A DNA stretch of 44,507 bases from Acholeplasmatales bacterium (GCA_017441525.1 JAFRXJ010000043.1:1-44507), one strand, 5' to 3'; counted from the first letter of the stretch, positions 17,896 to 27,941 are shown. A program made the numbers and translations. Notes: a model not told the origin generated them from the sequence alone.

Positions 17896-17972
17896 AAATA
17901 CCACCATCTTTCTTAAAAATCGATAACTTATAATATAAATATATCATATATTTATCTTTTTTTATAGATACA

Positions 17973-18002
17973 ATAAAAAAAGGATTAGTTTTTAGCTAAT
18001 CC
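17973..18002 (-). terminator. intrinsic terminator of carAB
   Basis: GGATTAG/CTAATCC (17982-17988 and 17996-18002), 7 bp with a 7-base loop, followed on the minus strand by eight T. It overlaps the carB stop codon. Confidence 0.92.
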
Positions 18003-21000
18003 TATATTTTTGAAATATCAATTAATTGTAATTGATTTGAATCTAATCTATCTTCTAAAGATGTTATTAATGCTTCTGCTGTATCGATTGCAGTTAATAC
18101 TGTAACACCAGTTTCAATCGCATTTCTTCTAATTAAGAAACCATCCTTTGAGTGGTTTTGTCCCTTAGCTGGAGTATCAATAACTAAATCTATTCTATGT
18201 CCTAAAATCAAATCAATTATTGTAGGCTCTCCTTCTACAATCTTATTTACATATTCGGCATTAACTCCATTAGAAGTTAAATAATGATAAGTATTCTTTG
18301 TTGCGTAAATATGATATCCAAATGCTTCAAATCTCTTAGCGATTGGAAGTATTTCAGGCTTATCCTCATCACATACTGTGATGATCATATTCTTATACTT
18401 AGGAAGTCTAATATTAGCTCCTAAGAATGCTTTATATAATGCTTCATTGAATGATTTAGAAATACCTAAGCATTCACCTGTAGACTTCATTTCAGGTCCT
18501 AAGTTAATATCAGCACCTCGAATCTTTTCAAATGAGAATACTGGCATCTTAATTGCATAATAATCAGCTTTTGGTTGTAAGCCTGGAGTGTAACCTAATT
18601 CTTTAATCTTATGTCCTAAGATAACCTTAGTTGCAAGCTTTACAATAGGAATACCTGTAACCTTTGAAATATATGGTACAGTTCTTGAAGATCTTGGGTT
18701 AACCTCAATGATATAGATATCATCTTTAATAGCGATAAATTGAATATTAATCATACCTTTAACATGTAATGCTTTAGCTAGTCTCTTTGTATAATCAACA
18801 ATCTTATCTATTGCTTTATCAGATAATGTTCTTGCAGGATATACTGAAATTGAATCCCCTGAGTGAATACCTGTTCTTTCAATTAATTCCATGATACCAG
18901 GAATTAAGATATCTTCTCCATCGCAAACTGCATCAACTTCACATTCCTTACCCATTAGATATTTATCTACTAAGATAGGGTGATCTTGAGCAATTCTATT
19001 GATAATACCAATATATGTAATAATATCTTGGTCATTAATTGCGATACGCATACCTTGACCACCAAGTACATAAGATGGTCTTACAAGTACTGGGTATCCA
19101 AGTTCATGAGCTGCTTCAATTGCTTCATCAGCTGTAAATACTGTTTTACCTTTGGCTCTTGGAATTCCAGTTTGTTCTAGTATTTCATCAAATAATTCTC
19201 TATCTTCAGCTGCATCTACATCTTTTGCATCTGTACCGAAAATCTTAACACCCATCTTGATTAATGCTTCAGTTAACTTAATTGCAGTTTGACCACCGAA
19301 TTGAACTACTGCTCCATCTGGGTGCTCAAGGTTAACAACATTTTCAACATCTTCTGGTGTTAATGGTTCAAAATATAATCTATTTGAAATATCGAAGTCT
19401 GTTGAAACTGTTTCAGGGTTATTGTTGATAATGATAGTTTCATATCCTTCATTTTCAAATGCCCATGAAGCATGAACTGAACAGAAATCGAATTCAATAC
19501 CTTGACCAATTCTAATAGGACCAGAACCTAAAATTAATACCTTTTTCTTGTTAGATGGAATTGCTTCATTTTGACCATCATATACTGAATAGAAATATGG
19601 AGTCTTTGCGGCAAATTCACCAGCACACGTATCAACCATCTTAAATGATGCATTGATATTGAAATATTTTCTAGTGTTCTTTACATCCTCTAAATCCTTA
19701 CCAGTTATTCTTGCGATAACAGTATCAGGGAATTCATATTTTTTAGCAAGCTTTAATAGATCAATAGACATTTCTTCTCTCTTTAATCTATTTTCAACTT
19801 CAATTAAATTATTTAACTTATCAATAAACCATCTATCAATTTTAGTAATTTGATAAATTTTATCATAGCTATAGCCTCTTCTTAAGGCTTCAGCTATCCT
19901 CCAAATTCTTAAATCATCTACTAAATTTAAGTCTCTATCTAATTCTTCTTCAGTTAATTTAGAGAAGTCATAGCTTAATAATGAATCAACATGTTGCTCT
20001 AAAGATCTAATAGCCTTCATTAGGGCACCTTCGAAGTTTGTACAAATTGACATTACCTCTCCTGTTGCCTTCATTTGTGTAGTTAATTTTCTCTTTGCAG
20101 AAATAAATTTATCAAATGGAAGTCTAGGCATCTTTACAACGCAATAATCTAGCATTGGTTCAAATGATGCATAAGTCATCTTAGTGATTGCGTTAGGAAT
20201 TTCATCTAATGTATAACCTAAGGCAATCTTAGCTGTAACCTTGGCAATAGGATAACCTGTTGCTTTAGAAGCTAAGGCAGATGATCTTGAAACTCTTGGG
20301 TTAACTTCAATAACACAATATTCAAATGAATCTGGATTTAAGGCATATTGAACATTACAGCCACCTCTAACTCCAAGCTCTGTAATAATCTTTAATGCAC
20401 TTGTTCTTAGCATTTGATATTCTTTATCAGCTAATGTTTGAGAAGGCGCTACTACAATTGAATCTCCTGTATGAACTCCAACTGGGTCAATGTTTTCCAT
20501 GTTACATACACAAATACATGTACCATTTGCATCTCTCATTACCTCGTATTCTACTTCCTTCCAGCCAGCTATACATCTTTCAACTAATACCTGACCAACA
20601 CGAGATAAACGAAGTCCATTAGATAAGATTTCTTCTAATTCAACCTCATCATGAGCGATACCTCCACCAGAACCACCAAGTGTGTATGCTGGTCTTAATA
20701 CTACTGGGTATCCTATCTTTTCAGCGAATTTCTTTCCATCAGGAACATTTTCAACAACTAAGCTTTCAGCAATAGGCTCACCAAGCTTAATCATTGTCTC
20801 TCTAAATGCTTCTCTATCCTCAGCTTTAAAAATTGTATCTCTAGATGTACCAATTAGCTTAACTGATTTATTTTGTTCAAAATAACCACTATCAGCTAAT
20901 TCCATAGCTAGATTTAAGCCTGCTTGACCACCTAGTGTAGGTAAAATGCTATCAGGCTTTTCTTTTTCAATTACTTCTTTGACAACCTCAACAGTAAGAG

Positions 21001-21202
21001 GTTCAATATATACTCTATCAGCTATATCCTTATCAGTCATGATAGTTGCTGGGTTTGAATTTAATAATACAACCTCAACGCCCTCTTCCTTTAAGGCACG
21101 ACATGCTTGAGTACCAGCATAATCGAATTCTGCTGCTTGACCTATAACAATTGGACCAGATCCAATTACTAATACCTTTTTAATATCCTTACATTTAGGC
21201 AT
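18002..21202 (-). CDS. carB: carbamoyl-phosphate synthase large subunit
   Basis: It makes carbamoyl phosphate from bicarbonate, two ATP and ammonia delivered by CarA, feeding pyrimidine and arginine synthesis. The 1066-residue chain has the duplicated ATP-grasp architecture. The first half starts KKVLVIGSGPIVIGQAAEFD and includes PTLGGQAGLNLA; the second half repeats KKVLILGSGPIRIGQGIEFD and VVQFGGQTAIKL. A C-terminal allosteric MGS-like domain (about 930-1066) completes the normal length. Its ATG at 21202 overlaps the end of carA by 8 bases, with the GGGAGG site inside carA. It ends directly in a terminator. Confidence 0.98.
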   Translation of the reverse strand: MPKCKDIKKVLVIGSGPIVIGQAAEFDYAGTQACRALKEEGVEVVLLNSNPATIMTDKDIADRVYIEPLTVEVVKEVIEKEKPDSILPTLGGQAGLNLAMELADSGYFEQNKSVKLIGTSRDTIFKAEDREAFRETMIKLGEPIAESLVVENVPDGKKFAEKIGYPVVLRPAYTLGGSGGGIAHDEVELEEILSNGLRLSRVGQVLVERCIAGWKEVEYEVMRDANGTCICVCNMENIDPVGVHTGDSIVVAPSQTLADKEYQMLRTSALKIITELGVRGGCNVQYALNPDSFEYCVIEVNPRVSRSSALASKATGYPIAKVTAKIALGYTLDEIPNAITKMTYASFEPMLDYCVVKMPRLPFDKFISAKRKLTTQMKATGEVMSICTNFEGALMKAIRSLEQHVDSLLSYDFSKLTEEELDRDLNLVDDLRIWRIAEALRRGYSYDKIYQITKIDRWFIDKLNNLIEVENRLKREEMSIDLLKLAKKYEFPDTVIARITGKDLEDVKNTRKYFNINASFKMVDTCAGEFAAKTPYFYSVYDGQNEAIPSNKKKVLILGSGPIRIGQGIEFDFCSVHASWAFENEGYETIIINNNPETVSTDFDISNRLYFEPLTPEDVENVVNLEHPDGAVVQFGGQTAIKLTEALIKMGVKIFGTDAKDVDAAEDRELFDEILEQTGIPRAKGKTVFTADEAIEAAHELGYPVLVRPSYVLGGQGMRIAINDQDIITYIGIINRIAQDHPILVDKYLMGKECEVDAVCDGEDILIPGIMELIERTGIHSGDSISVYPARTLSDKAIDKIVDYTKRLAKALHVKGMINIQFIAIKDDIYIIEVNPRSSRTVPYISKVTGIPIVKLATKVILGHKIKELGYTPGLQPKADYYAIKMPVFSFEKIRGADINLGPEMKSTGECLGISKSFNEALYKAFLGANIRLPKYKNMIITVCDEDKPEILPIAKRFEAFGYHIYATKNTYHYLTSNGVNAEYVNKIVEGEPTIIDLILGHRIDLVIDTPAKGQNHSKDGFLIRRNAIETGVTVLTAIDTAEALITSLEDRLDSNQLQLIDISKI

Positions 21203-22274
21203 TTAAATCGCCTCCCATCATTTTGATAAACATATCAAATAAATATCCAGAATCTAATGGACCAGGACATGCCTCAGGGTGGAATTGAACTGTAAAGATG
21301 TTTTTATTTACATATTTTAATCCTTCATTAGTCTTATCATTAACATTTACAAACGCAGGTATTGCAACTTTTGGATCTAATGAAGCTTCTTCTACATAAT
21401 ATCCATGATTTTGAGATGTAATATATACCTTATTATTGATTAAATCCTTAACAGGGTGATTTCCACCTCTATGACCATATTTTAACTTCTTTGTGTTAGC
21501 ACCAGTAGCTAAAGCCATTAATTGGTGTCCTAAACAAATAGCAAAAATAGGAATATTTGTATCATATAGCTTTTTAATTTCTTTTATTATTTCTACGTTA
21601 TCCTTTGGATCACCAGGACCATTAGATAACATTATTCCATCTGGCTTATCATTAATAATTTCTTCGGCTTTAGTATCGGCAGGATATACGATAACATTAC
21701 AGCCTCTCTTATTTAAGTTTTTAGCAATTGATGCCTTAGCACCAAAATCTAATAAGGCAACTCTTTTTCCAGTGCCTTCTAATTCATATTTTTCAGGTGT
21801 TGTAACAAGTGAAACAACATCTTTAGCTTTAAATGCTTTAATTCTTGGAAGAACTTCTTCTAAATCATAATCTGAATTAGTAGTAATCATTCCATTCATT
21901 GTACCCTTTTCTCTTAATATAATAGTTAAAGCTCTAGTATCAATATCTGAAATACCAGTGATATTATTCTTAACTAAATAATTAATTAAAGTGTCTTCAC
22001 ATCTAAAGTTAGAGGGGAATTTTGCAATTTCATGAACAATAAATCCATCAACAAATGAACCTTTAGATTCAGTGTCTTCTAAATTTATTCCATAATTTCC
22101 AATTAATGGATAAGTCATGCATACTGCTTGACCTGCATAAGATGGATCTGTTAATACCTCTAGATATCCTGTCATTGAAGTATTAAATACAATTTCAGAG
22201 ATTATTTCTTTTTGAGATCCAATTGAATTACCCTCGAAAACTGTACCATCTTCTAAAATAAGATAAGCCTTCAT
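21195..22274 (-). CDS. carA: carbamoyl-phosphate synthase small subunit, glutaminase
   Basis: It hydrolyses glutamine and channels ammonia to CarB. At 359 residues it has the N-terminal CPSase_sm domain (MKAYLILEDGTVFEGNSIGS) and a class I amidotransferase domain with nucleophile cysteine near residue 245 in FAICLGHQL and the His/Glu pair near 333 in VQFHPEA. I choose the ATG at 22274, which gives the canonical CarA N-terminus. An in-frame ATG at 22322 has a fair AAGGA site but lies inside the leader terminator hairpin, and its extra residues match no CarA. The attenuator leader and promoter are described separately. Confidence 0.96.
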   Translation of the reverse strand: MKAYLILEDGTVFEGNSIGSQKEIISEIVFNTSMTGYLEVLTDPSYAGQAVCMTYPLIGNYGINLEDTESKGSFVDGFIVHEIAKFPSNFRCEDTLINYLVKNNITGISDIDTRALTIILREKGTMNGMITTNSDYDLEEVLPRIKAFKAKDVVSLVTTPEKYELEGTGKRVALLDFGAKASIAKNLNKRGCNVIVYPADTKAEEIINDKPDGIMLSNGPGDPKDNVEIIKEIKKLYDTNIPIFAICLGHQLMALATGANTKKLKYGHRGGNHPVKDLINNKVYITSQNHGYYVEEASLDPKVAIPAFVNVNDKTNEGLKYVNKNIFTVQFHPEACPGPLDSGYLFDMFIKMMGGDLNA

Positions 22275-22299
22275 AATTTTACCTGCCTTTATTTTTCTT

Positions 22300-22421
22300 A
22301 AAAAAGAGGGGACAAATGGCATATAGATTCCTTTTGTCCCTCATAAAAAACTAATAAATAATCTTAAATTAATGTAATTATAATGACAAAGGAATAGCCC
22401 TTCTCTCTAATATTATTAGAG
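22300..22421 (-). promoter_or_regulatory. carAB leader: terminator/antiterminator attenuator
   Basis: On the minus strand GAGGGACAAA (22342-22333) pairs with TTTGTCCCCTC (22316-22306) and six T follow: an intrinsic terminator before the carA start. Upstream, ATTCCTTTGTC (22395-22385) can instead pair with GACAAAAGGAAT (22338-22327), which contains the terminator's 5' arm, so the two folds exclude each other. Further upstream CTCTAA/TTAGAG (22421-22405) forms another hairpin, next to GAGAAGGGCT. The arrangement is that of PyrR-controlled pyr leaders, but the PyrR loop consensus is only weakly matched. Confidence 0.75.
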
Positions 22422-22443
22422 CCCTCTATAAAACATCCGACAT

Positions 22444-22472
22444 ATTATAACACCAAAAATATCATTTGTATA
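22444..22472 (-). promoter_or_regulatory. promoter of carAB
   Basis: TATACA (22472-22467), a 17-base spacer and TATAAT (22449-22444) on the minus strand. There is no convincing terminator between the dapL stop (22506) and this promoter, so carAB may also receive read-through from the long upstream operon. Confidence 0.6.
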
Positions 22473-22505
22473 ATATTTTTTTACATTTTTTTGAAATTTT
22501 TTTAA

Positions 22506-23687
22506 TTAAATAATTTTCTTCAACCTTTCGATTGCCTCTAATGTGTTTTCATATGTGTTAAATGCTGTTAATCTTAAGTAGCCCTCACCCATAGTACCAA
22601 AGCCTACTCCAGGTGTAGTTACTATATATGCGTTCTTTAAAATATAATCAAAGAATTCCCATGAATTATACTTCTTTGGACATTTAATCCACAAGTATGG
22701 TGATGATTCACCACCAGTATAATAAATATCCTTTGATTTAAAGAAATCAGCTAATAGCTTTGCGTTCTTCTTATAATATTGGATTGCCTTTTGGCATTCC
22801 TTTTCACCTTCAATACTTAGTGCTGCCTCTGCTGCCCTTTGGATTGGGTAAGATACACCATTAAATTTAGTTGCTTGACGTCTTCTCCATAAATCATTAA
22901 TTAATACGCCTGCTGCACTTAATTCTCTTGGAATAATTGTATATCCACAACGTAGTCCAGTGAAGCCTGCCATCTTAGATAATGATGAAACCTCAATTGC
23001 ACATTCTCTTCCGCCTTCTATTTCGAAAATAGAATGAGGATAATTGCCACTAATAAATGCTTCATAAGCATTATCATATATAATTAAAGATCCAGAATCT
23101 TTTGCATAATTAACCCAATTTTTTAATTCATCATAGCTATAAAGTGAACCAGTTGGGTTGTTAGGTGAACATAAATAAATGATTTTAGGTTCCATATCTA
23201 ATCCAGTTGGCATAGGCTTAAAATCATTTTCCCTACTTCCATTTAAGAAATGAATATTTCTTCCTGACATTGTGTTTGAATCAATATATACAGGATATAC
23301 TGGGTTAGTAATATAAATTTCATTATTATCAAATATATCTACTATATTACCTAAATCAGATTTAGCACCATCAGAAATAAATATATCGTCATTATTAACC
23401 TTTATATTTTTTCTTTCATAATATAGTCTTACGCTATCTTTTGTAAATTCATAACCATACTCAGGTGGATATCCTCTAAATGTCTTGATATCTCCCATTT
23501 CATCTGCAGCTTTTTTAATTGCTGAAGTTACAAGTTCTGGAATAGGAAGTGTTACATCACCTATACCAAGTCTAATAATTTTAACATCGGGATTTTCTGC
23601 TTGGAATTTTTTAACTCTCATGTTTATTTCAGAGAATAAATAATTTTTATTTAATTTAGAAAAATTTTGATTAATTTTAATCTTCAT
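22506..23687 (-). CDS. dapL: LL-diaminopimelate aminotransferase
   Basis: This PLP enzyme converts tetrahydrodipicolinate and glutamate to LL-diaminopimelate in one step; DapF then epimerises it for wall and lysine synthesis. Of 393 residues, typical DapL segments are NKNYLFSEINMRV, IRLGIGDVTLPIP, TFRGYPPEYGYEF and the PLP lysine K238 in SSLSKMAGFTGLRCGYT. The ATG at 23687 is chosen because AAGGAG lies 6-7 bases upstream; the ATG 15 bases earlier sits immediately before that site. It overlaps the dapF 3' end by 11 bases and is the last gene of the run that begins at gltB. Confidence 0.95.
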   Translation of the reverse strand: MKIKINQNFSKLNKNYLFSEINMRVKKFQAENPDVKIIRLGIGDVTLPIPELVTSAIKKAADEMGDIKTFRGYPPEYGYEFTKDSVRLYYERKNIKVNNDDIFISDGAKSDLGNIVDIFDNNEIYITNPVYPVYIDSNTMSGRNIHFLNGSRENDFKPMPTGLDMEPKIIYLCSPNNPTGSLYSYDELKNWVNYAKDSGSLIIYDNAYEAFISGNYPHSIFEIEGGRECAIEVSSLSKMAGFTGLRCGYTIIPRELSAAGVLINDLWRRRQATKFNGVSYPIQRAAEAALSIEGEKECQKAIQYYKKNAKLLADFFKSKDIYYTGGESSPYLWIKCPKKYNSWEFFDYILKNAYIVTTPGVGFGTMGEGYLRLTAFNTYENTLEAIERLKKII

Positions 23688-24522
23688 AATATACTCCTTC
23701 ATAAACCATCTTCGCAGGACCTGTCATAATGATTGTGTAATCATCTAATACTCTAATTTTTAAAGTACCACCTAATAGGTCAATCTTTATATCAGTATTG
23801 AAATCACAAATACCATTTTTTACAGATGCTGCACAAACTGCACAGGCACCAGTACCGCAGGCAAATGTTTCTCCGCTGCCTCGTTCCCATACTCTCATTT
23901 CTAAATGATCTTTTGAAATGATTTTTACAAATTCAGTATTTACTCTATTTTTAAATAATGAATAATTCTCAAAGTAAGGACCATCTTTAACAAGATTTAA
24001 AATCTTTGTATTATTAACATAAATTACAGAATGAGGATTTCCCATTGATACTGCAGTTATGTTATATTTCTTATTCTTTATTTCTACTTCTTTATTTATA
24101 TATTCTTCATTAGAATCCAGACCGATATCTTCAGGCTTAAATGATGCAACACCCATATTTACTTCAACTGAATGAACTTTACCATTTTCACCTATTAATA
24201 ATTTTAATGTTTTTATACCTGATAATGTTTCAACAGTAACTACATCTTTGAATACCATTTGATTATCATATAAATATTTACCAATACATCTAATGGCATT
24301 ACCACACATATTGCCTTCACTACCATCAGCATTAAACATTCTCATTCTACAATCAGCCAAAGTACTTGGCATAATTAATACTATACCATCACTACCTACA
24401 CTAAAATGTCTTTGTGACATTTCAATTGCTAATTCAGTTGGGTTATCTATTTTTTGGTTGAAACAATTGATATAAATATAATCATTTCCACAACCATGCA
24501 TTTTAGTAAATCTAATTGCCAT
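23677..24522 (-). CDS. dapF: diaminopimelate epimerase
   Basis: A cofactor-independent epimerase that interconverts LL- and meso-diaminopimelate with two cysteines. Both are present: C73 in [12 protein letters not shown] and C222 in [11 protein letters not shown]. The 281 residues have normal length and the usual start [15 protein letters not shown]. The ATG at 24522 lies inside pyrG (11-base overlap), and its AGGAGG ribosome binding site also encodes two arginines of PyrG. Pairing with dapL just downstream is the standard arrangement for the aminotransferase variant of lysine biosynthesis. Confidence 0.96.
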   Translation of the reverse strand: MAIRFTKMHGCGNDYIYINCFNQKIDNPTELAIEMSQRHFSVGSDGIVLIMPSTLADCRMRMFNADGSEGNMCGNAIRCIGKYLYDNQMVFKDVVTVETLSGIKTLKLLIGENGKVHSVEVNMGVASFKPEDIGLDSNEEYINKEVEIKNKKYNITAVSMGNPHSVIYVNNTKILNLVKDGPYFENYSLFKNRVNTEFVKIISKDHLEMRVWERGSGETFACGTGACAVCAASVKNGICDFNTDIKIDLLGGTLKIRVLDDYTIIMTGPAKMVYEGVYYED

Positions 24523-26128
24523 TTTTTAACCTCCTATTAAGTGATGCCTTAATAAAGCCTAAGAATAATGGGTGAGCTTTATTAGGTCTACTCTTAAATT
24601 CAGGATGGAATTGAACTCCTAAATAGAATTTTTCATCACTTAATTCTACTGCCTCTACTAATCTCTTGTCAGGTGACATACCTGATATAGTTAATCCTTT
24701 TTTCTTGAAATCTTCTAGATAATCATTATTGAATTCATATCTATGTCTATGACGTTCAGAAATTAAATCTTGTTTATATAATTCTTTCATCTTTGTGTTA
24801 TCGGTAATTACACAAGGATAAGCACCCAGTCTTAATGTTCCACCCTTTTCAATTTCATCAGATTGACCAGGGATATAATCTATTACTCTATTTTTAGATA
24901 ATTCATCAAATTCAAATGAATTTGCGTCAGCTAAACCTAATACATTTCTTGCATAAGAAATACATAGTATTTGCATACCAAGACAGATACCAAAATATGG
25001 TATATGATTTAATCTTGCATAATTTGCAGTTAAAATCATACCCTCTATTCCTCTATTTCCAAATCCACCAGGAACAATGATTCCATCTACATCACTAAAT
25101 ATTTCATCAATATTAGATTCAGTTATTTCTTCACTATCAATCCATTTAATATCAATATGAGATTCATTTTGATATCCTGCATGTTTTAATGCTTCTACAA
25201 CTGATAGGTATGCATCATGAAGCTCAATATATTTTCCCACTAGAGCAATATTGATATTATATTTAAGATTTTTAATCTTCTTAACTAAATCTACCCAATC
25301 TGATAGGTCAGGTTCATTAGCTTTTAGATTTAATTCTCTTATAACAATCTCAGAGAAATGAGATTTTTCTAACATTAAAGGTGCTTCATATAAATTATCT
25401 AATGTTGTATTTTCAATAACACAATCCGCCTTAACATCACAGAATAATGCTACCTTCTTAAAGATATTAATATCAGTAATCTTTTCATCAGCTCTTAAGA
25501 CAATAATATTTGGAGATATACCCATACCTCTTAATTCTTTTACTGAATGTTGAACAGGTTTAGATTTATGTTCTCTAGATGCCTTTAAATAAGGAACTAG
25601 ACATACATGAATATATAATGTGTTATCTAGGCCTTGTTCTCTGCCTATTTGTCTTATTGCCTCAATAAATGGTCTAGATTCAATATCTCCTGTTGTACCA
25701 CCTATTTCAGTTATAACAACATCAGCATTTGTTTTCTTTCCAACCTCATAAATGAAATCTTTTATTTCATTTGTGATATTAGGTACATATTGAACAGTCT
25801 TACCAAGATATTCTCCTCTTCTTTCTTTTGAAATAACATTAGAGAATACCTTACCTGTTGTTAGATTAGAAAATTTGTTTAAATTTTCATCTATAAATCT
25901 TTCATAATGACCAAGGTCTAAATCAGTTTCTGCGCCATCTTCAGTTACGAATACTTCGCCATGTTGATAAGGTGACATAGTACCTGGGTCTACATTAATA
26001 TAAGGATCTAGCTTTTGAGCTGCAACCTTAAGTCCTCTTGATTTTAATAATCTACCAAGTGATGCGGCTGTAATACCTTTTCCAAGGCCTGAAACAACAC
26101 CACCAGTTACAAATATATACTTGCTCAT
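24512..26128 (-). CDS. pyrG: CTP synthase
   Basis: It converts UTP, ATP and glutamine to CTP. The 538-residue chain has the N-terminal amidoligase domain ([20 protein letters not shown], with [11 protein letters not shown]) and the C-terminal class I amidotransferase domain with nucleophile Cys near 380 in YFGICLGMQ and VQFHPEF near 510. The ATG at 26128 overlaps the stop of the ANTAR gene by 4 bases (ATGA), with an AAGGAGG site. It sits in a nitrogen operon rather than with carAB, another glutamine consumer under the same promoter. Confidence 0.97.
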   Translation of the reverse strand: MSKYIFVTGGVVSGLGKGITAASLGRLLKSRGLKVAAQKLDPYINVDPGTMSPYQHGEVFVTEDGAETDLDLGHYERFIDENLNKFSNLTTGKVFSNVISKERRGEYLGKTVQYVPNITNEIKDFIYEVGKKTNADVVITEIGGTTGDIESRPFIEAIRQIGREQGLDNTLYIHVCLVPYLKASREHKSKPVQHSVKELRGMGISPNIIVLRADEKITDINIFKKVALFCDVKADCVIENTTLDNLYEAPLMLEKSHFSEIVIRELNLKANEPDLSDWVDLVKKIKNLKYNINIALVGKYIELHDAYLSVVEALKHAGYQNESHIDIKWIDSEEITESNIDEIFSDVDGIIVPGGFGNRGIEGMILTANYARLNHIPYFGICLGMQILCISYARNVLGLADANSFEFDELSKNRVIDYIPGQSDEIEKGGTLRLGAYPCVITDNTKMKELYKQDLISERHRHRYEFNNDYLEDFKKKGLTISGMSPDKRLVEAVELSDEKFYLGVQFHPEFKSRPNKAHPLFLGFIKASLNRRLKNGN

Positions 26129-26709
26129 TTTGCCTCCTTATATTTTGAAATAATTTCTTTGGCTACATATATCTTAGTCTTTCTAATAAACATAGCTCTC
26201 TTTTCAATATGCTTGTGAGCTTCATCTTCACTCATATGTAAATGCTTAATTAATAATAATTTCGCATTATTAATTAATCTTATTTCTTCTAGCTTGTCTT
26301 TAATACCCATAGGCTTTTCAACAAGCTTTCTTTCTCTTATTATTGACGATTCTAATAATTTAACAGATTGAATTATTATATTTGCCGATGTAGGTCTTGA
26401 AACAGTTAATATTCCATAATCATATGTTTTGTCATAAACCTCATCATATAATTCATTTTTAACAAATAATATAATTCCCATCTTATATTTATATCCAGCA
26501 TCAATTGCGAAATTAATACCAAATTCATCAGGCAAGGGAGAGCTTATAATCATTAAATCATAATCATTATCAATTAATTCTCTTCTTGCCTCACTAATTG
26601 ATTCGACTAACTTAATTGGATCATTTTTATCCTTTAGAAGGTTGATGATTGTATCTGAGAAGCTGTTTTTTCTAGCAACTATTAATAGGCTATTAACATT
26701 TTCCTTCAC
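26125..26709 (-). CDS. ANTAR-domain RNA-binding antiterminator with pseudo-receiver domain
   Basis: This 194-residue regulator has an N-terminal receiver-like domain (about 5-115) and a C-terminal ANTAR domain (about 138-190: [20 protein letters not shown], then a helix with [16 protein letters not shown]). ANTAR proteins bind paired hexaloop RNA hairpins and prevent termination in leaders. The position normally holding the phosphorylated aspartate reads [11 protein letters not shown], with serine 56-57 instead, so control by phosphorylation is unlikely and ligand or protein contact (for example with glutamine synthetase) is more plausible. A GTG start at 26709 follows AAGGTGAG. Its place directly after glnA is typical of nitrogen-regulating ANTAR genes. 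Matching RNA hairpins are seen in both local nitrogen leaders. Confidence 0.88.
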   Translation of the reverse strand: MKENVNSLLIVARKNSFSDTIINLLKDKNDPIKLVESISEARRELIDNDYDLMIISSPLPDEFGINFAIDAGYKYKMGIILFVKNELYDEVYDKTYDYGILTVSRPTSANIIIQSVKLLESSIIRERKLVEKPMGIKDKLEEIRLINNAKLLLIKHLHMSEDEAHKHIEKRAMFIRKTKIYVAKEIISKYKEAK

Positions 26710-26738
26710 AATCTCACCTTCTTTTTAATTATTAATAA

Positions 26739-27941
26739 TTAATTTAGGTAATTATCAATAATCTTTTGATTTAAAATCTTTTTAATAAATTCTGATTCTT
26801 TAGCTATCTTTTTAGCTTCTTCTAAAGTTTCAGGTAATAATTCTAATTTATCTAATACCTCTTTTGGGGCAGTGTATAAATTATAATTAACTGGCTCTCT
26901 TAATGACTTTTTATTTTTAATTCCATCTATAGCTGCATAAATTAATAATGTATATGCTAAATATGGATTAGTCATTGGATCTGCCTGTCTAAATTCAATT
27001 CTTCTATATTTACCATTTGCGGCAGGTATTCTAATTAACTCACTTCTATTTTCACTTGACCATGAAACATATTTAGGAGCCATCATTTTGCCAAGTCTTT
27101 CATATGACTTATCTGTTGTGTTAAAGAACGCAGTCATTTCTCTTGCATGCTCTAATATTCCTTCAATGGCATATTTAATATTGTTTTCATCATTAGATTC
27201 AATAGACATATTAATATGATGACCATTACCTGGAGCATTAATAATAGGCTTTGGATCAAATGATGCATATAAGCCATTTCTTGCCGCAATAGTTTTTACT
27301 ACAGACTTAAATGTAGTGGCGTCATCTGAAGCACTTAGTGGGTCGCTATACCTAAAATCTATTTCATTTTGTCCAGGACCCTCCTCGTGGTGGCTACCAA
27401 CTGGAAGTATTCCCATTTGTTCTAATGTTAAACAAATTTCACGTCTTACATTCTCACCTTTATCTTCTGGTGCTATATCCATATAGCCTGCCTGATCAAA
27501 AGGAATAGATGTAGGCTCTCCTAATTCATTTGTTTTAAATAAATAAAATTCTATTTCAGATCCAAAATTAAATGTTAATCCATATTTTTTAGCTTCTTCA
27601 ATTGCGTTAATTAAAATAGTTCTTGAATCACAATCAAAATCAGAACCATCTGGATTTTTAATTGAGCAATACATTCTAATTACTCTACCTTGGCTTGGTC
27701 TCCAGGGTAATCTTTGAATTGTATCTGTATCAGGCTTTAATATTAAATCAGATTTAATATCTAGGCCAAATCCTTTAATGGCAGCACCATCAATGCTAAC
27801 GCCATGTAAAAATACTCTTTCTAGCTCATGTGGCATTACAGAAATATTTTTCTGATTACCATAAATATCAACAAAAGCTAATCTTATGAATTTAACATCC
27901 TCTTCTTCAATGTAATCTGAAATTGTTTTTAAATCGTACAT
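26739..27941 (-). CDS. glnA: glutamine synthetase, type I family (divergent)
   Basis: It is expected to make glutamine from glutamate, ammonia and ATP. The 400-residue chain is shorter than the usual 440-470. Visible motifs are the N-terminal beta-grasp (IRLAFVDIYGNQKNISVMP), GSEIEFYLF, EEGPGQNEIDFRY, the glycine-rich segment PGNGHHINMSI, ENRSELIRIP and RRIEFRQADPMTNPYLAY. There is no adenylylation loop. The segment that reads PGYEAP in common enzymes, with the flap glutamate, here reads GKMMAP. I choose the ATG at 27941 with AAGGAGG 6 bases upstream; a TTG 21 bases earlier is too close to the gltD stop. It lies between gltD and the ANTAR gene. GS activity is likely but less certain than for GlnN. 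Confidence 0.88.
   Translation of the reverse strand: MYDLKTISDYIEEEDVKFIRLAFVDIYGNQKNISVMPHELERVFLHGVSIDGAAIKGFGLDIKSDLILKPDTDTIQRLPWRPSQGRVIRMYCSIKNPDGSDFDCDSRTILINAIEEAKKYGLTFNFGSEIEFYLFKTNELGEPTSIPFDQAGYMDIAPEDKGENVRREICLTLEQMGILPVGSHHEEGPGQNEIDFRYSDPLSASDDATTFKSVVKTIAARNGLYASFDPKPIINAPGNGHHINMSIESNDENNIKYAIEGILEHAREMTAFFNTTDKSYERLGKMMAPKYVSWSSENRSELIRIPAANGKYRRIEFRQADPMTNPYLAYTLLIYAAIDGIKNKKSLREPVNYNLYTAPKEVLDKLELLPETLEEAKKIAKESEFIKKILNQKIIDNYLN

Noticed and set aside
22275..22322. Extended CarA start giving 16 extra residues (MPFVPSFLRKIKAG...)
   Set aside because: The codons lie in the leader terminator hairpin and its T run, and CarA proteins start at MKAYLILEDG. The AAGGA before this ATG is noted as a possible regulatory feature only.
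22380..22421. Canonical PyrR binding loop before carA
   Set aside because: The attenuator architecture fits, but the loop consensus of PyrR RNA is not clearly present, so the regulator is left unnamed.
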